Assembly: GCF_001598235.1 (NCBI RefSeq)
Contig: NZ_BCYO01000020.1
Span: 1-64,000, forward strand
Origin: Polaromonas jejuensis NBRC 106434
GTDB lineage: Bacteria > Pseudomonadota > Gammaproteobacteria > Burkholderiales > Burkholderiaceae_C
Reading direction: 5' to 3'
DNA: 64,000 bases
This document shows, in pieces, positions 36,283 through 45,295 of this stretch (the first letter of the stretch is position 1; each line of letters opens with the position of its first letter). Below the pieces are notes generated by a model. The model saw nothing but the letters and a program-made list of their open reading frames with translations. It did not search any database and was not told where the DNA came from. The position numbers and the translations under genes were made by a program.

Positions 36283-37455
36283 ATGGCATCCATCTCCCTC
36301 AAGGGCGTCACCAAGATCTTCGGCGGCAAGAAGGCCGCCAACCAGATCACCTTCGACGTCGCCGACCGCGAATTCCTCGTGCTGCTCGGGCCTTCGGGCT
36401 GCGGCAAGTCCACGCTGCTGCGCATGCTGGCCGGCCTCGAGCAGGTCACGAGCGGCGAAGTCCACGTCGGTGCGCGCCGCGTCGACACCTTGCCGCCCAG
36501 CGCCCGCGACATGGCTTTCGTGTTCCAGTCGTATGCGCTGTACCCGCACATGACGGTGCGGCGCAACATCACCTTCCCGCTGATCATGCGCGAGCACCGC
36601 TGGTGGTTCCATCTGCCGCTCATCGGCGGCATCGCCAAGCGGCGCATCGAGCAGACGCCTGCAGTGCGCGACCTGGTCGAGCGCACGGCCAGGACGCTGG
36701 CGCTCACCGAGATGCTGGACCAGTACCCGCGCACGCTGTCGGGCGGCCAGCGCCAGCGCGTGGCGCTGGGCCGGGCCATGGTGCGCCAGCCCGACGTGTT
36801 CCTGATGGACGAGCCGCTGTCCAACCTCGACGCCAAGCTGCGCACCTCGATGCGCGCCGAAATCATCAAGCTGCACCGTGAAGTCGGCGGCACCTTCGTC
36901 TACGTGACGCACGACCAGATCGAGGCCATGACCATGGGCACGCGCATCGCGCTGATGCGTGACGGCGTGGTGCAGCAATTCGGCACGCCGCGCGAAATTT
37001 ATACCGATCCGGCCAACACCTTTGTGGCCCGGTTCATCGGCACACCCCCGATGAACCTGATCGAGGCGCGCATCGAGCCGCGCGGCCTCGTCATTGGCAA
37101 GGCCGTGCTGCCCTTGCCCGGACATCTGGCCGCGCTGGGGCAACAGGCGGCACGCGATGTGCTGCTCGGCATCCGCCCGCATGCGCTGGGCCTGGGCAAC
37201 GGCGTCCTGGCGGGCCAGGTGGCACTCGTCGAGCACGTCGGGGCCGAGTCCATCGTGAGCATCAAGCTCGACCATGCCAACACCGCCCACAGCGACGACG
37301 GCGAGAGCGGCGACGACGTGATGGTCGTGGTCCAGGGCTACAGCGATCTGCGCGCCGGCCAGCCCGTGCACCTGTCGCTCGATCTCGGCGAGGCCGTGCT
37401 GTTCGAGCGCGACGGCCAGCGCATCCGCGTGCCGGCGCTGTCGCGCGCGGCCTGA
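36283..37455 (+). CDS. Sugar-type ABC transporter ATP-binding protein (UgpC/MsmK-like) with inserted segment
   Basis: A 390-residue ATPase. Walker A is GPSGCGKST (36-44), the signature is LSGGQRQRV (152-160), Walker B is [12 protein letters not shown], and a C-terminal OB/TOBE domain follows (VLLGIRPHAL). Between the Q-loop and the signature there is an extra ~25-residue aromatic/hydrophobic segment (REHRWWFHLPLIGGIAKRR, about 103-121) not present in MalK. It powers uptake by the two preceding permeases. Confidence 0.91.
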   Translation: MASISLKGVTKIFGGKKAANQITFDVADREFLVLLGPSGCGKSTLLRMLAGLEQVTSGEVHVGARRVDTLPPSARDMAFVFQSYALYPHMTVRRNITFPLIMREHRWWFHLPLIGGIAKRRIEQTPAVRDLVERTARTLALTEMLDQYPRTLSGGQRQRVALGRAMVRQPDVFLMDEPLSNLDAKLRTSMRAEIIKLHREVGGTFVYVTHDQIEAMTMGTRIALMRDGVVQQFGTPREIYTDPANTFVARFIGTPPMNLIEARIEPRGLVIGKAVLPLPGHLAALGQQAARDVLLGIRPHALGLGNGVLAGQVALVEHVGAESIVSIKLDHANTAHSDDGESGDDVMVVVQGYSDLRAGQPVHLSLDLGEAVLFERDGQRIRVPALSRAA

Positions 37456-37486
37456 CCGTTGAAATAAACCCAACCCAGGACAGCCC

Positions 37487-38473
37487 ATGAAAACCGCCAA
37501 GATCGTATTCCACGGCGAGAACGCCGCCAATTTCCGCCAGGGTTTCGAGACCCTGCTCGACCCACGGCACCAGATCGTCGATCTGAGCGACACGCTGGCC
37601 GGTCCCGGCGAGCGCGAACATTACGAGAGCGCTGATGTCATCGTCGGCATCAAGCTGAACCGCGAGATGCCGGCACCGCGGCAAGCGAGCCTGTTCCATG
37701 CGCCGGCCGCGGGGACGGATGCCATCGACACGGCCCTGCTGCCGCCCGGCGCCGTGCTGTGCAACTGCTTCGGCCACGAACACGCCATCGCCGAATACGT
37801 GATGGCAGCCTTGCTGCAGCGCCATGTCCCGCTGGCGCAAGCCGACGCCGATCTGCGCCAGCAGCGCTGGACCTACTGGGCCGGCCGGCCGACGGCACTG
37901 CGCAGCGAACTGGGCGCCCAGACGCTGGGCCTGCTCGGCTTCGGCCACATTTCCCAGGCCATCCTGGCACGGGCCAAGGCCTTCGGCATGCGGGTCACGG
38001 CCGCCAACCGTAGCCCCATCCACGATGAGCGCGTGGACCAGGCCTTCACCCTGGACCAACTGCCGGCCTTCATGGCATCGGCCGACGCCATCGTGGTCTC
38101 GCTGCCCTTGACGGCGCAGACGACGGGCATCGTCGGGGCCGAGGCCTTCGCCGCCATGCGGCCCGACGCCCTGATCCTGAACGTCGGGCGGGGCCCGGTG
38201 ATCGATGAGCAGGCGCTGTACGACGCCCTGGCCCAGCGCCGCATCGGCGGCGCCATCATCGACACCTGGTACCGTTATCCGACGCCCGACCAGGCCGAGT
38301 GCGCGCCGTCGCGCCTGGATTTCGCGTCGCTGCCGAATCTGCTCATGACCCCGCACATGTCGGGCTGGACCTCCGGCACCGTGCGCCGGCGCCAGCAAAC
38401 CATGGCCGACAACATCCGGCGCTGGCTGGAGGGCCAGCCACTGAGCAACGTGCTCTGGCGCGCGCCCCAATGA
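37487..38473 (+). CDS. D-isomer-specific 2-hydroxyacid dehydrogenase
   Basis: A 328-residue NAD(P)-dependent enzyme. The nucleotide-binding glycine motif GFGHIS (151-156 region), the active-site arginine in NVGRGPVID, and the catalytic histidine in TPHMSGW are present. The usual acidic helper of the DxxxxEP motif is replaced by IDTWYRYP. It would interconvert a 2-hydroxy acid and a 2-keto acid; in this locus a product such as glycolate, lactate or a keto-aldonate is plausible. It lies 31 bp after the ATPase gene, so probably in the same operon. Confidence 0.85.
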   Translation: MKTAKIVFHGENAANFRQGFETLLDPRHQIVDLSDTLAGPGEREHYESADVIVGIKLNREMPAPRQASLFHAPAAGTDAIDTALLPPGAVLCNCFGHEHAIAEYVMAALLQRHVPLAQADADLRQQRWTYWAGRPTALRSELGAQTLGLLGFGHISQAILARAKAFGMRVTAANRSPIHDERVDQAFTLDQLPAFMASADAIVVSLPLTAQTTGIVGAEAFAAMRPDALILNVGRGPVIDEQALYDALAQRRIGGAIIDTWYRYPTPDQAECAPSRLDFASLPNLLMTPHMSGWTSGTVRRRQQTMADNIRRWLEGQPLSNVLWRAPQ

Positions 38474-38504
38474 CGCCATCGGCACGAACAGACACATACA
38501 GCCC

Positions 38505-39326
38505 ATGAACACACATTTCTCTCCCATCCTGCCTGCGACCGCGCAAGAAGTCGTCGAAACCTTAGTCGCGGCGCGCCGCTCCGGCCAACCGGCCCCGGCC
38601 GCGCCCCTGCGGGCGGCGCTGGCCACCGACGACGACGCCTATGCCGTCCAGGACGCCGTGGCCCAGGCGCTGGTATGGTTCGTCGATGGCGGGCCGCGCT
38701 ACTGGAAGTCGGGCGGCGCGTCCCGGGACTCCGTGCTGAGCCATGCGGCCCTGCCGTCCGCTGGCGTGCGGGCGGCAGGCGACACGCTGGCGGATTTTTC
38801 CTTCCACACGCCGGCCGTGGAGGCCGAGATCGTGCTGCGCCTCGCGGAAGCGGTGACGCCCGAGCGCGCGCAGCGCCTGACCCACGCCGATGCTCCGGCC
38901 CTGGTGGACGCGCTGGCCGTCGCCATCGAGATCGCCGATTCGCGCTGGCAGGAAGGGCTGCAGGCGCCGGCCGCCTTGCGGCTGGCCGATCAGGGCTCGC
39001 ATGGCGCGCTGATCCTGGGCGAATGGATGGCCTGCCGGGCGCACGACTGGGCGGGCCAGCGCTGCGAAGTCCGCTTCGGCGGCACGCCGGTGGTCGCCAA
39101 CACGGGCGCCTATTCCCTGGGTGATCCGCTGTGGCTGCTGCCGGTCTGGCTGCGCCACGCTACGCGCGGCGGACGCACGGTGCCGGCGCACACTGTGGTC
39201 ACCACGGGCTCCTGGGTGGGCGCGATTCCCATGCCAAAGGATGCCGATGTCCTGGTCCGCTTTCCAGGCCTGGGGGAGGTCGGCCTGCGCGGCGGCAGCG
39301 TCCACGCTGCACTGGACAGGCCCTGA
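38505..39326 (+). CDS. 2-keto-4-pentenoate hydratase / fumarylacetoacetase-fold protein (MhpD-like)
   Basis: A 273-residue protein of the FAH/MhpD fold. The metal-binding acidic segment VEAEIVLRLAEAV (near 104-116), IEIADSRW, and the terminal VTTGSWVGAIPM (in place of GSLTG) are recognisable. Family members hydrate 2-hydroxypenta-2,4-dienoates or hydrolyse/decarboxylate diketo acids. In this cluster a 2-keto-3-deoxy or 2,4-diketo sugar-acid intermediate would be a fitting substrate; that is inference from context. Confidence 0.8.
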   Translation: MNTHFSPILPATAQEVVETLVAARRSGQPAPAAPLRAALATDDDAYAVQDAVAQALVWFVDGGPRYWKSGGASRDSVLSHAALPSAGVRAAGDTLADFSFHTPAVEAEIVLRLAEAVTPERAQRLTHADAPALVDALAVAIEIADSRWQEGLQAPAALRLADQGSHGALILGEWMACRAHDWAGQRCEVRFGGTPVVANTGAYSLGDPLWLLPVWLRHATRGGRTVPAHTVVTTGSWVGAIPMPKDADVLVRFPGLGEVGLRGGSVHAALDRP

Positions 39327-39386
39327 GAAGCACCGCCGTGCCAACGTCCGTACACCGTATCGATTTCACTGACACAAGGAAACCAT

Positions 39387-40154
39387 ATGTCCACACTGTT
39401 TGACTTGACCGGGCGCACGGCGCTCATCACCGGGTCCGCCCGCGGCCTGGGCTACGGATTCGCGCAGGGCCTGGCCGACGCGGGCGCCAAAGTCATCATC
39501 AACGCGCGCAACGCCGAGCAGGTCGCGCAGGCCGTGGCCCAGCTTCGCGCCCAGGGCCACGACGCGCAGGGCCTGCCGTTCGACGTCACCGACGAAGCGG
39601 CCGTTGGCGCCGCGTTCGCGTCGCTCGACCAGCAAGGCATAGCGATCGACATCCTGATCAACAACGCCGGCATCCAGCACCGCATGCCCCTGGTCGATCT
39701 TGCGCTCAAGGACTGGCAGCGCGTGATCGACACCAACCTCACGAGCGCTTTCATCGTCGGCAAGCAGGCCGCCAAGCGCATGATTGCGCGCGGGCGCGGC
39801 GGCAAGATCATCAACATCGGCTCGCTGACCAGCGAGGCCGCGCGCGCCACGGTGGCGCCCTACACGGCGGCCAAGGGCGGCATCAAGATGCTGACCCGCG
39901 CCATGGCCGCCGAATGGACCGAGCACGGCATCCAGGCCAATGCCATCGGCCCCGGCTACATGGCCACCGAGATGAATACCGCCTTGCTGCAGAACCCGGC
40001 TTTCGACGCCTGGGTCAAGGGCAGGACACCGGCACGCCGCTGGGGCCGTCCCGACGAGCTGGCCGGCACCGCCGTCTACCTGGCTTCCGCCGCCTCCGAC
40101 TACGTCAGCGGGCAAATCATCTACGTCGACGGCGGCATGCTCGCCGTTCTGTAG
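39387..40154 (+). CDS. SDR oxidoreductase, gluconate 5-dehydrogenase (IdnO) type
   Basis: A 255-residue classical SDR. Cofactor motif TGSARGLGYG (15-24), NNAG at 92-95, and the catalytic S146, Y159 and K163 (PYTAAKGG) are all in place. The FDLTGRTALITGSARGLG start and the GPGYMATEMN segment are typical of gluconate 5-dehydrogenases and 2-deoxy-gluconate 3-dehydrogenases. Beside an IdnD-like gene it would link 5-keto-sugar acids and the corresponding aldonate. Confidence 0.87.
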   Translation: MSTLFDLTGRTALITGSARGLGYGFAQGLADAGAKVIINARNAEQVAQAVAQLRAQGHDAQGLPFDVTDEAAVGAAFASLDQQGIAIDILINNAGIQHRMPLVDLALKDWQRVIDTNLTSAFIVGKQAAKRMIARGRGGKIINIGSLTSEAARATVAPYTAAKGGIKMLTRAMAAEWTEHGIQANAIGPGYMATEMNTALLQNPAFDAWVKGRTPARRWGRPDELAGTAVYLASAASDYVSGQIIYVDGGMLAVL

Positions 40155-40182
40155 TTTTTTTAACCAACCATGTGAGAGACAA

Positions 40183-41151
40183 ATGAAACTGACCCGCAGG
40201 CTCCTCCCCATCGCCGTGGCCGCTTTCGCCACGTCACTGTCGCCAGTTTCCGTGTTGGCGGCCGACTACCCCAGCCGGCCGATAGAGATCGTCGTGCCGT
40301 CGTCCCCAGGCGGTGGCACCGACGTGATGGCGCGTGCATTCGCCGACATCGCCAAGAAGTATGTCCCCCAGCCTTTCATCGTCAGCAACAAGCCGGGCGC
40401 CAGCGGCGGTATCGGGATGACGGAGGTACAGCGGGCAGCGCCCGATGGCTACAAGATCGCCGTACTGATTTCCGAGCTGGCCATCATTCCGCACCTGGGC
40501 ATGACCAAGGCCACGGTGAGCGATTTCATACCCATTGCGCGCCTGAACGGCGATCCGGGCCTGATCGCCGTGCGTGCCGACGCGCCATGGCAGTCCATTG
40601 ACGAGTTGCTGGCACAGGCCCGAAAACAGCCGGGCAGCCTCTCGATGGGCAATGCGGGGACTGGAACCATATGGCATCTTGCGGCGGCCGCGGTCGAGGA
40701 AAAGACCGGTGTGCGCTTCAACCACGTGCCGTTCCAGGGCGCCGCACCCAGCGTCATGGCGCTGGCCGGCGGACATGTGGATGCCATCACGGTCAGCCCT
40801 GCGGAAATCGGCACGTTTGTCGAGGCGGGCAAGATCCGCGTGCTGGTGTCCATGGCTGAGCGCAGGTTGCCGGCGCCTTACGACAAGGTGGTGACCTTCA
40901 AGGAGAAGGGCGTCGATCTCGTCGTGGGCACCTGGCGCGGCTTGGGCGTGCCGCTGGGCACGCCGCCCGGTGTGGTGCAGTACCTGCGCGATGCGGCCCG
41001 CAAGACGGCGGAAGATCCCGCATTCCGTGACGCGCTGGTGCGCGCCAACCTGCAACCGGCCTACATGAGCGGCGAGCAGTTCCAGCCGTTCATGAACAGC
41101 CAGTCCAGCTATTTCAAGAAGCTCCTGGGCGGCATCAATCTGCAGAAGTGA
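40183..41151 (+). CDS. Tripartite tricarboxylate transporter binding protein (TctC/Bug family)
   Basis: A 322-residue periplasmic protein with a Sec signal (MKLTRRLLPIAV start, cleavage after VLAADYPSRP near residue 26) and the Bug-family pattern PSRPIEIVVPSSPGGGTDVM (27-46) and GKIRVLV. No tctA or tctB is adjacent; the tctBA pair at 21546-23557 lacks its own tctC. It may bind the sugar or organic acid degraded by its neighbours. Confidence 0.9.
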   Translation: MKLTRRLLPIAVAAFATSLSPVSVLAADYPSRPIEIVVPSSPGGGTDVMARAFADIAKKYVPQPFIVSNKPGASGGIGMTEVQRAAPDGYKIAVLISELAIIPHLGMTKATVSDFIPIARLNGDPGLIAVRADAPWQSIDELLAQARKQPGSLSMGNAGTGTIWHLAAAAVEEKTGVRFNHVPFQGAAPSVMALAGGHVDAITVSPAEIGTFVEAGKIRVLVSMAERRLPAPYDKVVTFKEKGVDLVVGTWRGLGVPLGTPPGVVQYLRDAARKTAEDPAFRDALVRANLQPAYMSGEQFQPFMNSQSSYFKKLLGGINLQK

Positions 41152-41179
41152 CAACTCAAGCACAGCAAAGGAAAACATC

Positions 41180-42214
41180 ATGGAAGCCCTTGTCATTCAC
41201 GCCGCCGGAGACCTGCGCGTCGAAAACCTGCCCACGCCCGAACTCGGCGCCGGCCAGCTGCGCGTGCGTGTGCGCTGCGGCGGCATCTGCGGCTCCGACC
41301 TGCACTACTACCAGCACGGCGGCTTCGGCACCATACGGGTCAAGGAGCCCATGGTGCTGGGCCATGAAGTGGCCGGCGTCATCGAGGCCGTGGGCGCCGG
41401 CGTGAGCGGCTTTGCACCCGGCGAGCGCATCGCCGTCAGCCCGAGCCAGCCCTGCGGGCTGTGCCGTTACTGCCAGCAGGGCCTGCAGAACCATTGCCTG
41501 GACATGCGCTACTACGGCAGCGCCATGCGCACGCCGCATGTGCAGGGCGCCTTCCGCCAGGAGATCGTGGTCGAGACGCACCAGGCGCACCGTCTGGCCG
41601 CCAGCGTGAGCGACGGCGAAGGCGCGATGGCCGAGCCATTGGCGGTCGCGCTGCACGCGGTGCGCCGCGCCGGCTCGCTGCTGGGCAAGCGCGTGCTCGT
41701 CACCGGCTGCGGGCCGATAGGCGCGTTGGTGATCGTCGCGGCGCGGCGCGCGGGCGCCACCCATATCGTCGCCACCGACGTCAGCGCCCATACGCTGGGC
41801 AAGGCGCTCAAGGTCGGTGCCGACGAGGCCATCAACGTGGCCGAGGAACCCGAGGGCCTGGCCCGCTTCATGGCCGACAAGGGGCAATTCGACGTCCTGT
41901 TTGAAGCCAGCGGCAACGAGCGGGCCTTGCGCGGCGCGCTCGACGCGCTGCGCCCGCGCGGCATCATCGTGCAGGTGGGCCTGGGCGGCGAGATGACGCT
42001 GCCGGTCAACACCATTGTGGCCAAGGAGTTCGACCTGCGCGGCGCCTTCCGCTTCCACGAGGAATTCGCCACGGCGGTGGAACTGCTCAACAAGGGGCTG
42101 GTGGACGTGAAGCCGCTGATCTCGGCCACGCTCTCCTACCGCGACTCGGCCAGAGCCTTCGCACTGGCGGCCGATCGCTCGCAGGCGATGAAGGTGCTGC
42201 TGAACTTCGATTGA
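41180..42214 (+). CDS. Zinc alcohol dehydrogenase, L-idonate 5-dehydrogenase (IdnD/RspB) type
   Basis: A 344-residue medium-chain dehydrogenase. Catalytic zinc ligands C37, H62 and E63 (GHEVAGVIEAVG), structural zinc cysteines C92, C95, C98 and C106, and an NAD site near VTGCGPIGALV (172-182) are visible. The first half strongly resembles L-idonate 5-dehydrogenase. Followed by a RspA/ManD-like gene, it recreates the rspB-rspA pairing known in E. coli (in reversed order). Confidence 0.88.
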   Translation: MEALVIHAAGDLRVENLPTPELGAGQLRVRVRCGGICGSDLHYYQHGGFGTIRVKEPMVLGHEVAGVIEAVGAGVSGFAPGERIAVSPSQPCGLCRYCQQGLQNHCLDMRYYGSAMRTPHVQGAFRQEIVVETHQAHRLAASVSDGEGAMAEPLAVALHAVRRAGSLLGKRVLVTGCGPIGALVIVAARRAGATHIVATDVSAHTLGKALKVGADEAINVAEEPEGLARFMADKGQFDVLFEASGNERALRGALDALRPRGIIVQVGLGGEMTLPVNTIVAKEFDLRGAFRFHEEFATAVELLNKGLVDVKPLISATLSYRDSARAFALAADRSQAMKVLLNFD

Positions 42215-42276
42215 ACACAGCACAGGCTCTTTCACTTTAACGACAACGCAATCAGTCCTCTTTTGAGCAGAAATAA

Positions 42277-43524
42277 ATGGCTACCTTCATCACCGACGTC
42301 AAAGTCATCCTCACGGCACCCGAAGGCATCAACCTTGTCGTGGTGAAAATCGAAACCAACCAGGCCGGGCTGTATGGGCTGGGGTGTGCGACTTTTGCGT
42401 ACCGGCATCTGGCCGTGAAATGCCTGGTCGAGGAATACCTCAAGCCGCTTCTGGTGGGCCGGGATGCCACGGCCATCGAAGAGTTGTGGCAACTGGTGCA
42501 CCAGAACGCCTACTGGCGCAACGGTCCCATAGAAAACAATGCCCTCTCGGGCGTGGACATGGCCTTGTGGGACATCAAGGGCAAGATGGCCAACATGCCG
42601 CTGTACCAGTTGTTTGGCGGAAAGTGCCGCGAAGGCGTGCCCATCTATCGGCATGCCGATGGCAAGGACCTGAGCGAGTTGTGCGACAACATCCAGAAAT
42701 ACCAGGCGCAGGGCATTACCCATATCCGCTGTCAAAGCGGCGGCTACGGCGGCGGCGCTTACGGGCCGGCGCCGGCCACGGCCCCCCAGGGCGCCTTGGA
42801 TGGCATCTACCTGGACAGCAAGAAATACATGCGCGACACGCTCAAGTTGTTTGACGGCATTCGCAGCAAGGTCGGTTTCGACGTGGCCCTTTGCCATGAC
42901 GTGCATGAGCGCCTGAAGCCCATCGAGGCGATCAAGTTCGCCTGCGAGCTCGAACCGTTCGACCTGTTCTTCCTCGAAGACGCCATTCCACTGGAAGAGG
43001 GCAACTGGATGCGCCAGCTGCGCGCCAAGACCAACATCCCGTTGGCGCAGGGCGAGCTGTTCAACAACCCTTATGAGTGGAAGTTCCTGATCACCGAGCA
43101 ACTGATCGACTACATCCGTGTGCATCTGAGCCAGATCGGCGGCATCACGCCCGGCCGGAAATTGCAGATCTTTGCCGAGCAATTCGGCGTCAGGACGGCG
43201 TGGCACGGTCCGGGCGATATGTCGCCATTGGCGCATGCGGCCAACATCCACATCGATCTGGCGGCGCGCAATTTCGGCGTGCAGGAATGGTCCGGCACGG
43301 AGCCGCCCAACTTCGTGATCCAGGAACTCAAAGGCCCCCGCGAGGCGCTGCTGGATGTGTTTCCCGGCCTGCCAGAATTCAGGAACGGCTATGTCTATGC
43401 CAATGACAAGCCGGGCCTGGGCGTGGAGATCGATGAAGCCGAAGCCAGAAAATATCCCTGCGAGAACACCACGACAACGTGGACACAGACGCGGTTGGTG
43501 GATGGCACGCTTCAGACGCCTTAG
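42277..43524 (+). CDS. Mannonate-dehydratase (ManD/RspA) family enolase-superfamily protein
   Basis: A 415-residue enolase-superfamily enzyme. Metal ligands are D208 (in HDVHERL), E234 (FFLEDAI) and E260 (QGELFN). H210, R151, Y162 and H310 (TAWHGPGD) match the ManD active site. It would dehydrate D-mannonate, D-gluconate or a related acid to 2-keto-3-deoxy-gluconate; the family contains both fast and very slow members, so the true substrate is uncertain. It is the last enzyme of the sugar-acid locus. Confidence 0.9.
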   Translation: MATFITDVKVILTAPEGINLVVVKIETNQAGLYGLGCATFAYRHLAVKCLVEEYLKPLLVGRDATAIEELWQLVHQNAYWRNGPIENNALSGVDMALWDIKGKMANMPLYQLFGGKCREGVPIYRHADGKDLSELCDNIQKYQAQGITHIRCQSGGYGGGAYGPAPATAPQGALDGIYLDSKKYMRDTLKLFDGIRSKVGFDVALCHDVHERLKPIEAIKFACELEPFDLFFLEDAIPLEEGNWMRQLRAKTNIPLAQGELFNNPYEWKFLITEQLIDYIRVHLSQIGGITPGRKLQIFAEQFGVRTAWHGPGDMSPLAHAANIHIDLAARNFGVQEWSGTEPPNFVIQELKGPREALLDVFPGLPEFRNGYVYANDKPGLGVEIDEAEARKYPCENTTTTWTQTRLVDGTLQTP

Positions 43525-43558
43525 AGAGGGCCTTGCTTCCTGCGCCCCGCATCCTCCC

Positions 43559-43708
43559 TCATCGCCTCGACGACACGACAATCCCGCCCACTATCAGCAC
43601 AAACGCCAGCGCGTGGTAGCGATGCGGCAGCTCCCTCAGGAAGGCCGCTGACAGCAGGGCGGCAAACAGCGGTGTGAGCTTGGAGAAAAAGCCGGCAATG
43701 GCGGGGCC
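43559..43708 (-). pseudogene. Remnant: last 49 codons of an EamA permease gene
   Basis: The minus strand encodes GPAIAGFFSKLTPLFAALLS through FVLIVGGIVVSSRR and a stop. This differs in only three residues from the C-terminus of the complete EamA protein at 46202-47101, while the DNA has roughly 20 mismatches in 150 (counted by eye). The match continues to neither side. It is the 3' end of a second, diverged copy whose 5' part is gone, in the same orientation as the complete gene. Confidence 0.85.
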
Positions 43709-43734
43709 GCCACTTCAGGCCGGGGAAACCGGGC

Positions 43735-44649
43735 TCACTTCTTCGCGTAGTCTTCCAGCGGCTTGTCGGTGGGGTTGGCCCATGCCGCCTTGGTCAGTAC
43801 GGTTGCCGGCAGTCCGACTTTCGTGTTGTTCGGCGGGATAGGCTGCAGGAACCACTTGTCGTAGAGCTTGGCCACTTCGCCACTTTCAGCCATCGCCTTG
43901 ATGCTGTCGTCCACCGCTTTCTTGAAAGCCGGATCGTCCTTGCGCATCATGATGGCGATCGGCTCGACGCTCAACACCTCGCCGACGATTCGGTAGTCGC
44001 CCGGATTTTTGGACATGGAGATCAGGGTCGCCAAAATCTGGCCGTCCGCCACGTACGCATCGGCCCGACCGCTTTCGAGCAGCAGGAAAGCGTCGCTATT
44101 GTCTTTACCCATCAACTCGTTGAACTTCACGCCGGTGGCGCGCTCGTGCTTGCGCAGCAGCTGAACCGACGTGCTGCCGGTTGTGGCGGCGACGGTCCTG
44201 TTTGCGAGTTGCGCGATGCTGGTGATGCCGGAGTTGACCTTCACCGCCATGCGCACTTCCTCGATGTAAAGCGTTGGGGCAAATGCCACGCCGAGCTGGC
44301 GCGTGGCGTTGTTGGTGGTCGTTCCGCACTCTATGTCGACGGTGCCGTTTTGCACCAGCAGAATGCGGTTCTGCGGGGTCACCGACTGGTAATTGACGTC
44401 GAGTTTCTTCAGGCCGAATTGCTTTTTGATGTCGGCCAGCACTCTCTGGCAAACGTCGTAATGAAAGCCGGTGTACTTGCCGCCGCCCAGCGTATAAGAC
44501 ATCGCGCCCGACGATTCACGCACGCCTATTGTGATGGTGCCGGTGTCCTTGATCTTTTTCAGGGTGTCACTGGTCTGGGCGTGGGCCCAGCCAATCGCCA
44601 GCATCGCTGCGGCCAGGACCGCAGACCTCGTGGATATTGACTTCTTCAT
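43735..44649 (-). CDS. Periplasmic amino-acid ABC binding protein (GltI/glutamate-aspartate type), no adjacent permease
   Basis: A 304-residue protein with a Sec signal (MKKSISTRSAVLAAAM start, cleavage after AHAQ, about residue 25) and the family-3 binding fold: DTGTITIGVRESSGAMSYTL at the mature start, then VQNGTVDIECGTTTNN and MAVKVNSGITS. The sequence is of the GltI/DEBP glutamate-aspartate kind. No ATPase or permease gene is near, so it either uses a system encoded elsewhere or is a stand-alone remnant of one. Confidence 0.88.
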   Translation of the reverse strand: MKKSISTRSAVLAAAMLAIGWAHAQTSDTLKKIKDTGTITIGVRESSGAMSYTLGGGKYTGFHYDVCQRVLADIKKQFGLKKLDVNYQSVTPQNRILLVQNGTVDIECGTTTNNATRQLGVAFAPTLYIEEVRMAVKVNSGITSIAQLANRTVAATTGSTSVQLLRKHERATGVKFNELMGKDNSDAFLLLESGRADAYVADGQILATLISMSKNPGDYRIVGEVLSVEPIAIMMRKDDPAFKKAVDDSIKAMAESGEVAKLYDKWFLQPIPPNNTKVGLPATVLTKAAWANPTDKPLEDYAKK

Positions 44650-44746
44650 GGAAACCTTCTTCAGGGATGGATTTCAAACAAGGGTGCAGACAGCCGGACG
44701 GAGCGGCTTGGTACTTCGTCATGCCTTGATGGCGTGACGTTTGGGT

Positions 44747-45178
44747 TTACTTGGCGAACAGGGAATCGAGGTTGGCGAACGACTTGAACTCCAAGGCGTT
44801 GCCGGACGGGTCCAGGAAAAACATGGTGGCCTGCTCGCCGGCTTCGCCCTTGAAGCGGATGTGGGGTTCAATCACGAATTGCGTGCCGGCGGCCGTCAGC
44901 TTGTCGGCCAATGCCTGCCATTGCGTCATCGGCAGCACCGCGCCGAAGTGGCGCACCGGCACGTCGTGGCCGTCGACCGCACTGGTCGAGCGGTGGCCCA
45001 CTTCGCCAGGCGCCAGGTGGGCCACGATCTGGTGGCCGTAAAAGTTGAAGTCGACCCATTCCGGCGCGCTTCGGCCTTCCGGGCAGCCCAGCAGATCGCC
45101 GTAGAAGTGGCGCGCTTGCGCGATGTCATGGACAGGGAATGCAAGATGGAACGGGGGGATGGTGGTCGTGGTGGGCAT
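44747..45178 (-). CDS. VOC-superfamily (glyoxalase/dioxygenase-like) protein
   Basis: A 143-residue protein with the paired beta-alpha-beta-beta-beta modules of the VOC family: [20 protein letters not shown] at the N-terminus and [16 protein letters not shown] at the C-terminus. Metal-ligand candidates are the first H (HLAFPV), H in the middle of the protein and E of LEFK. The start was placed at the ATG at 45178, directly before [12 protein letters not shown]. Divergent from the LysR gene, which likely regulates it. Confidence 0.87.
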   Translation of the reverse strand: MPTTTTIPPFHLAFPVHDIAQARHFYGDLLGCPEGRSAPEWVDFNFYGHQIVAHLAPGEVGHRSTSAVDGHDVPVRHFGAVLPMTQWQALADKLTAAGTQFVIEPHIRFKGEAGEQATMFFLDPSGNALEFKSFANLDSLFAK

Positions 45179-45232
45179 GATGGTGTCCAAAAAAAGAAGC
45201 GTTAAAAACAACGTGTCAGAACTTTAGGATGC

Positions 45233-45247
45233 TTCATTGATCATGAA
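45233..45247. promoter_or_regulatory. LysR-type inverted repeat between the VOC and LysR genes
   Basis: TTCATTGATCATGAA contains half-sites TTCAT/ATGAA around five bases and fits the T-N11-A pattern. It lies 49 bp upstream of the LysR start and 55 bp upstream of the VOC start, in an AT-rich divergent promoter region. Confidence 0.5.
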
Positions 45248-45295
45248 AAGCGATATATATTTGCTATGAGAAACTAAATAATTGATGATTCGACC

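Noticed and set aside
40127..40161. Possible terminator after the IdnO-like SDR (hairpin near 40127-40145, T-run at 40155)
   Set aside because: The hairpin is inside the gene and separated from the T-run by several bases; the Bug gene 28 bp later suggests continued transcription.
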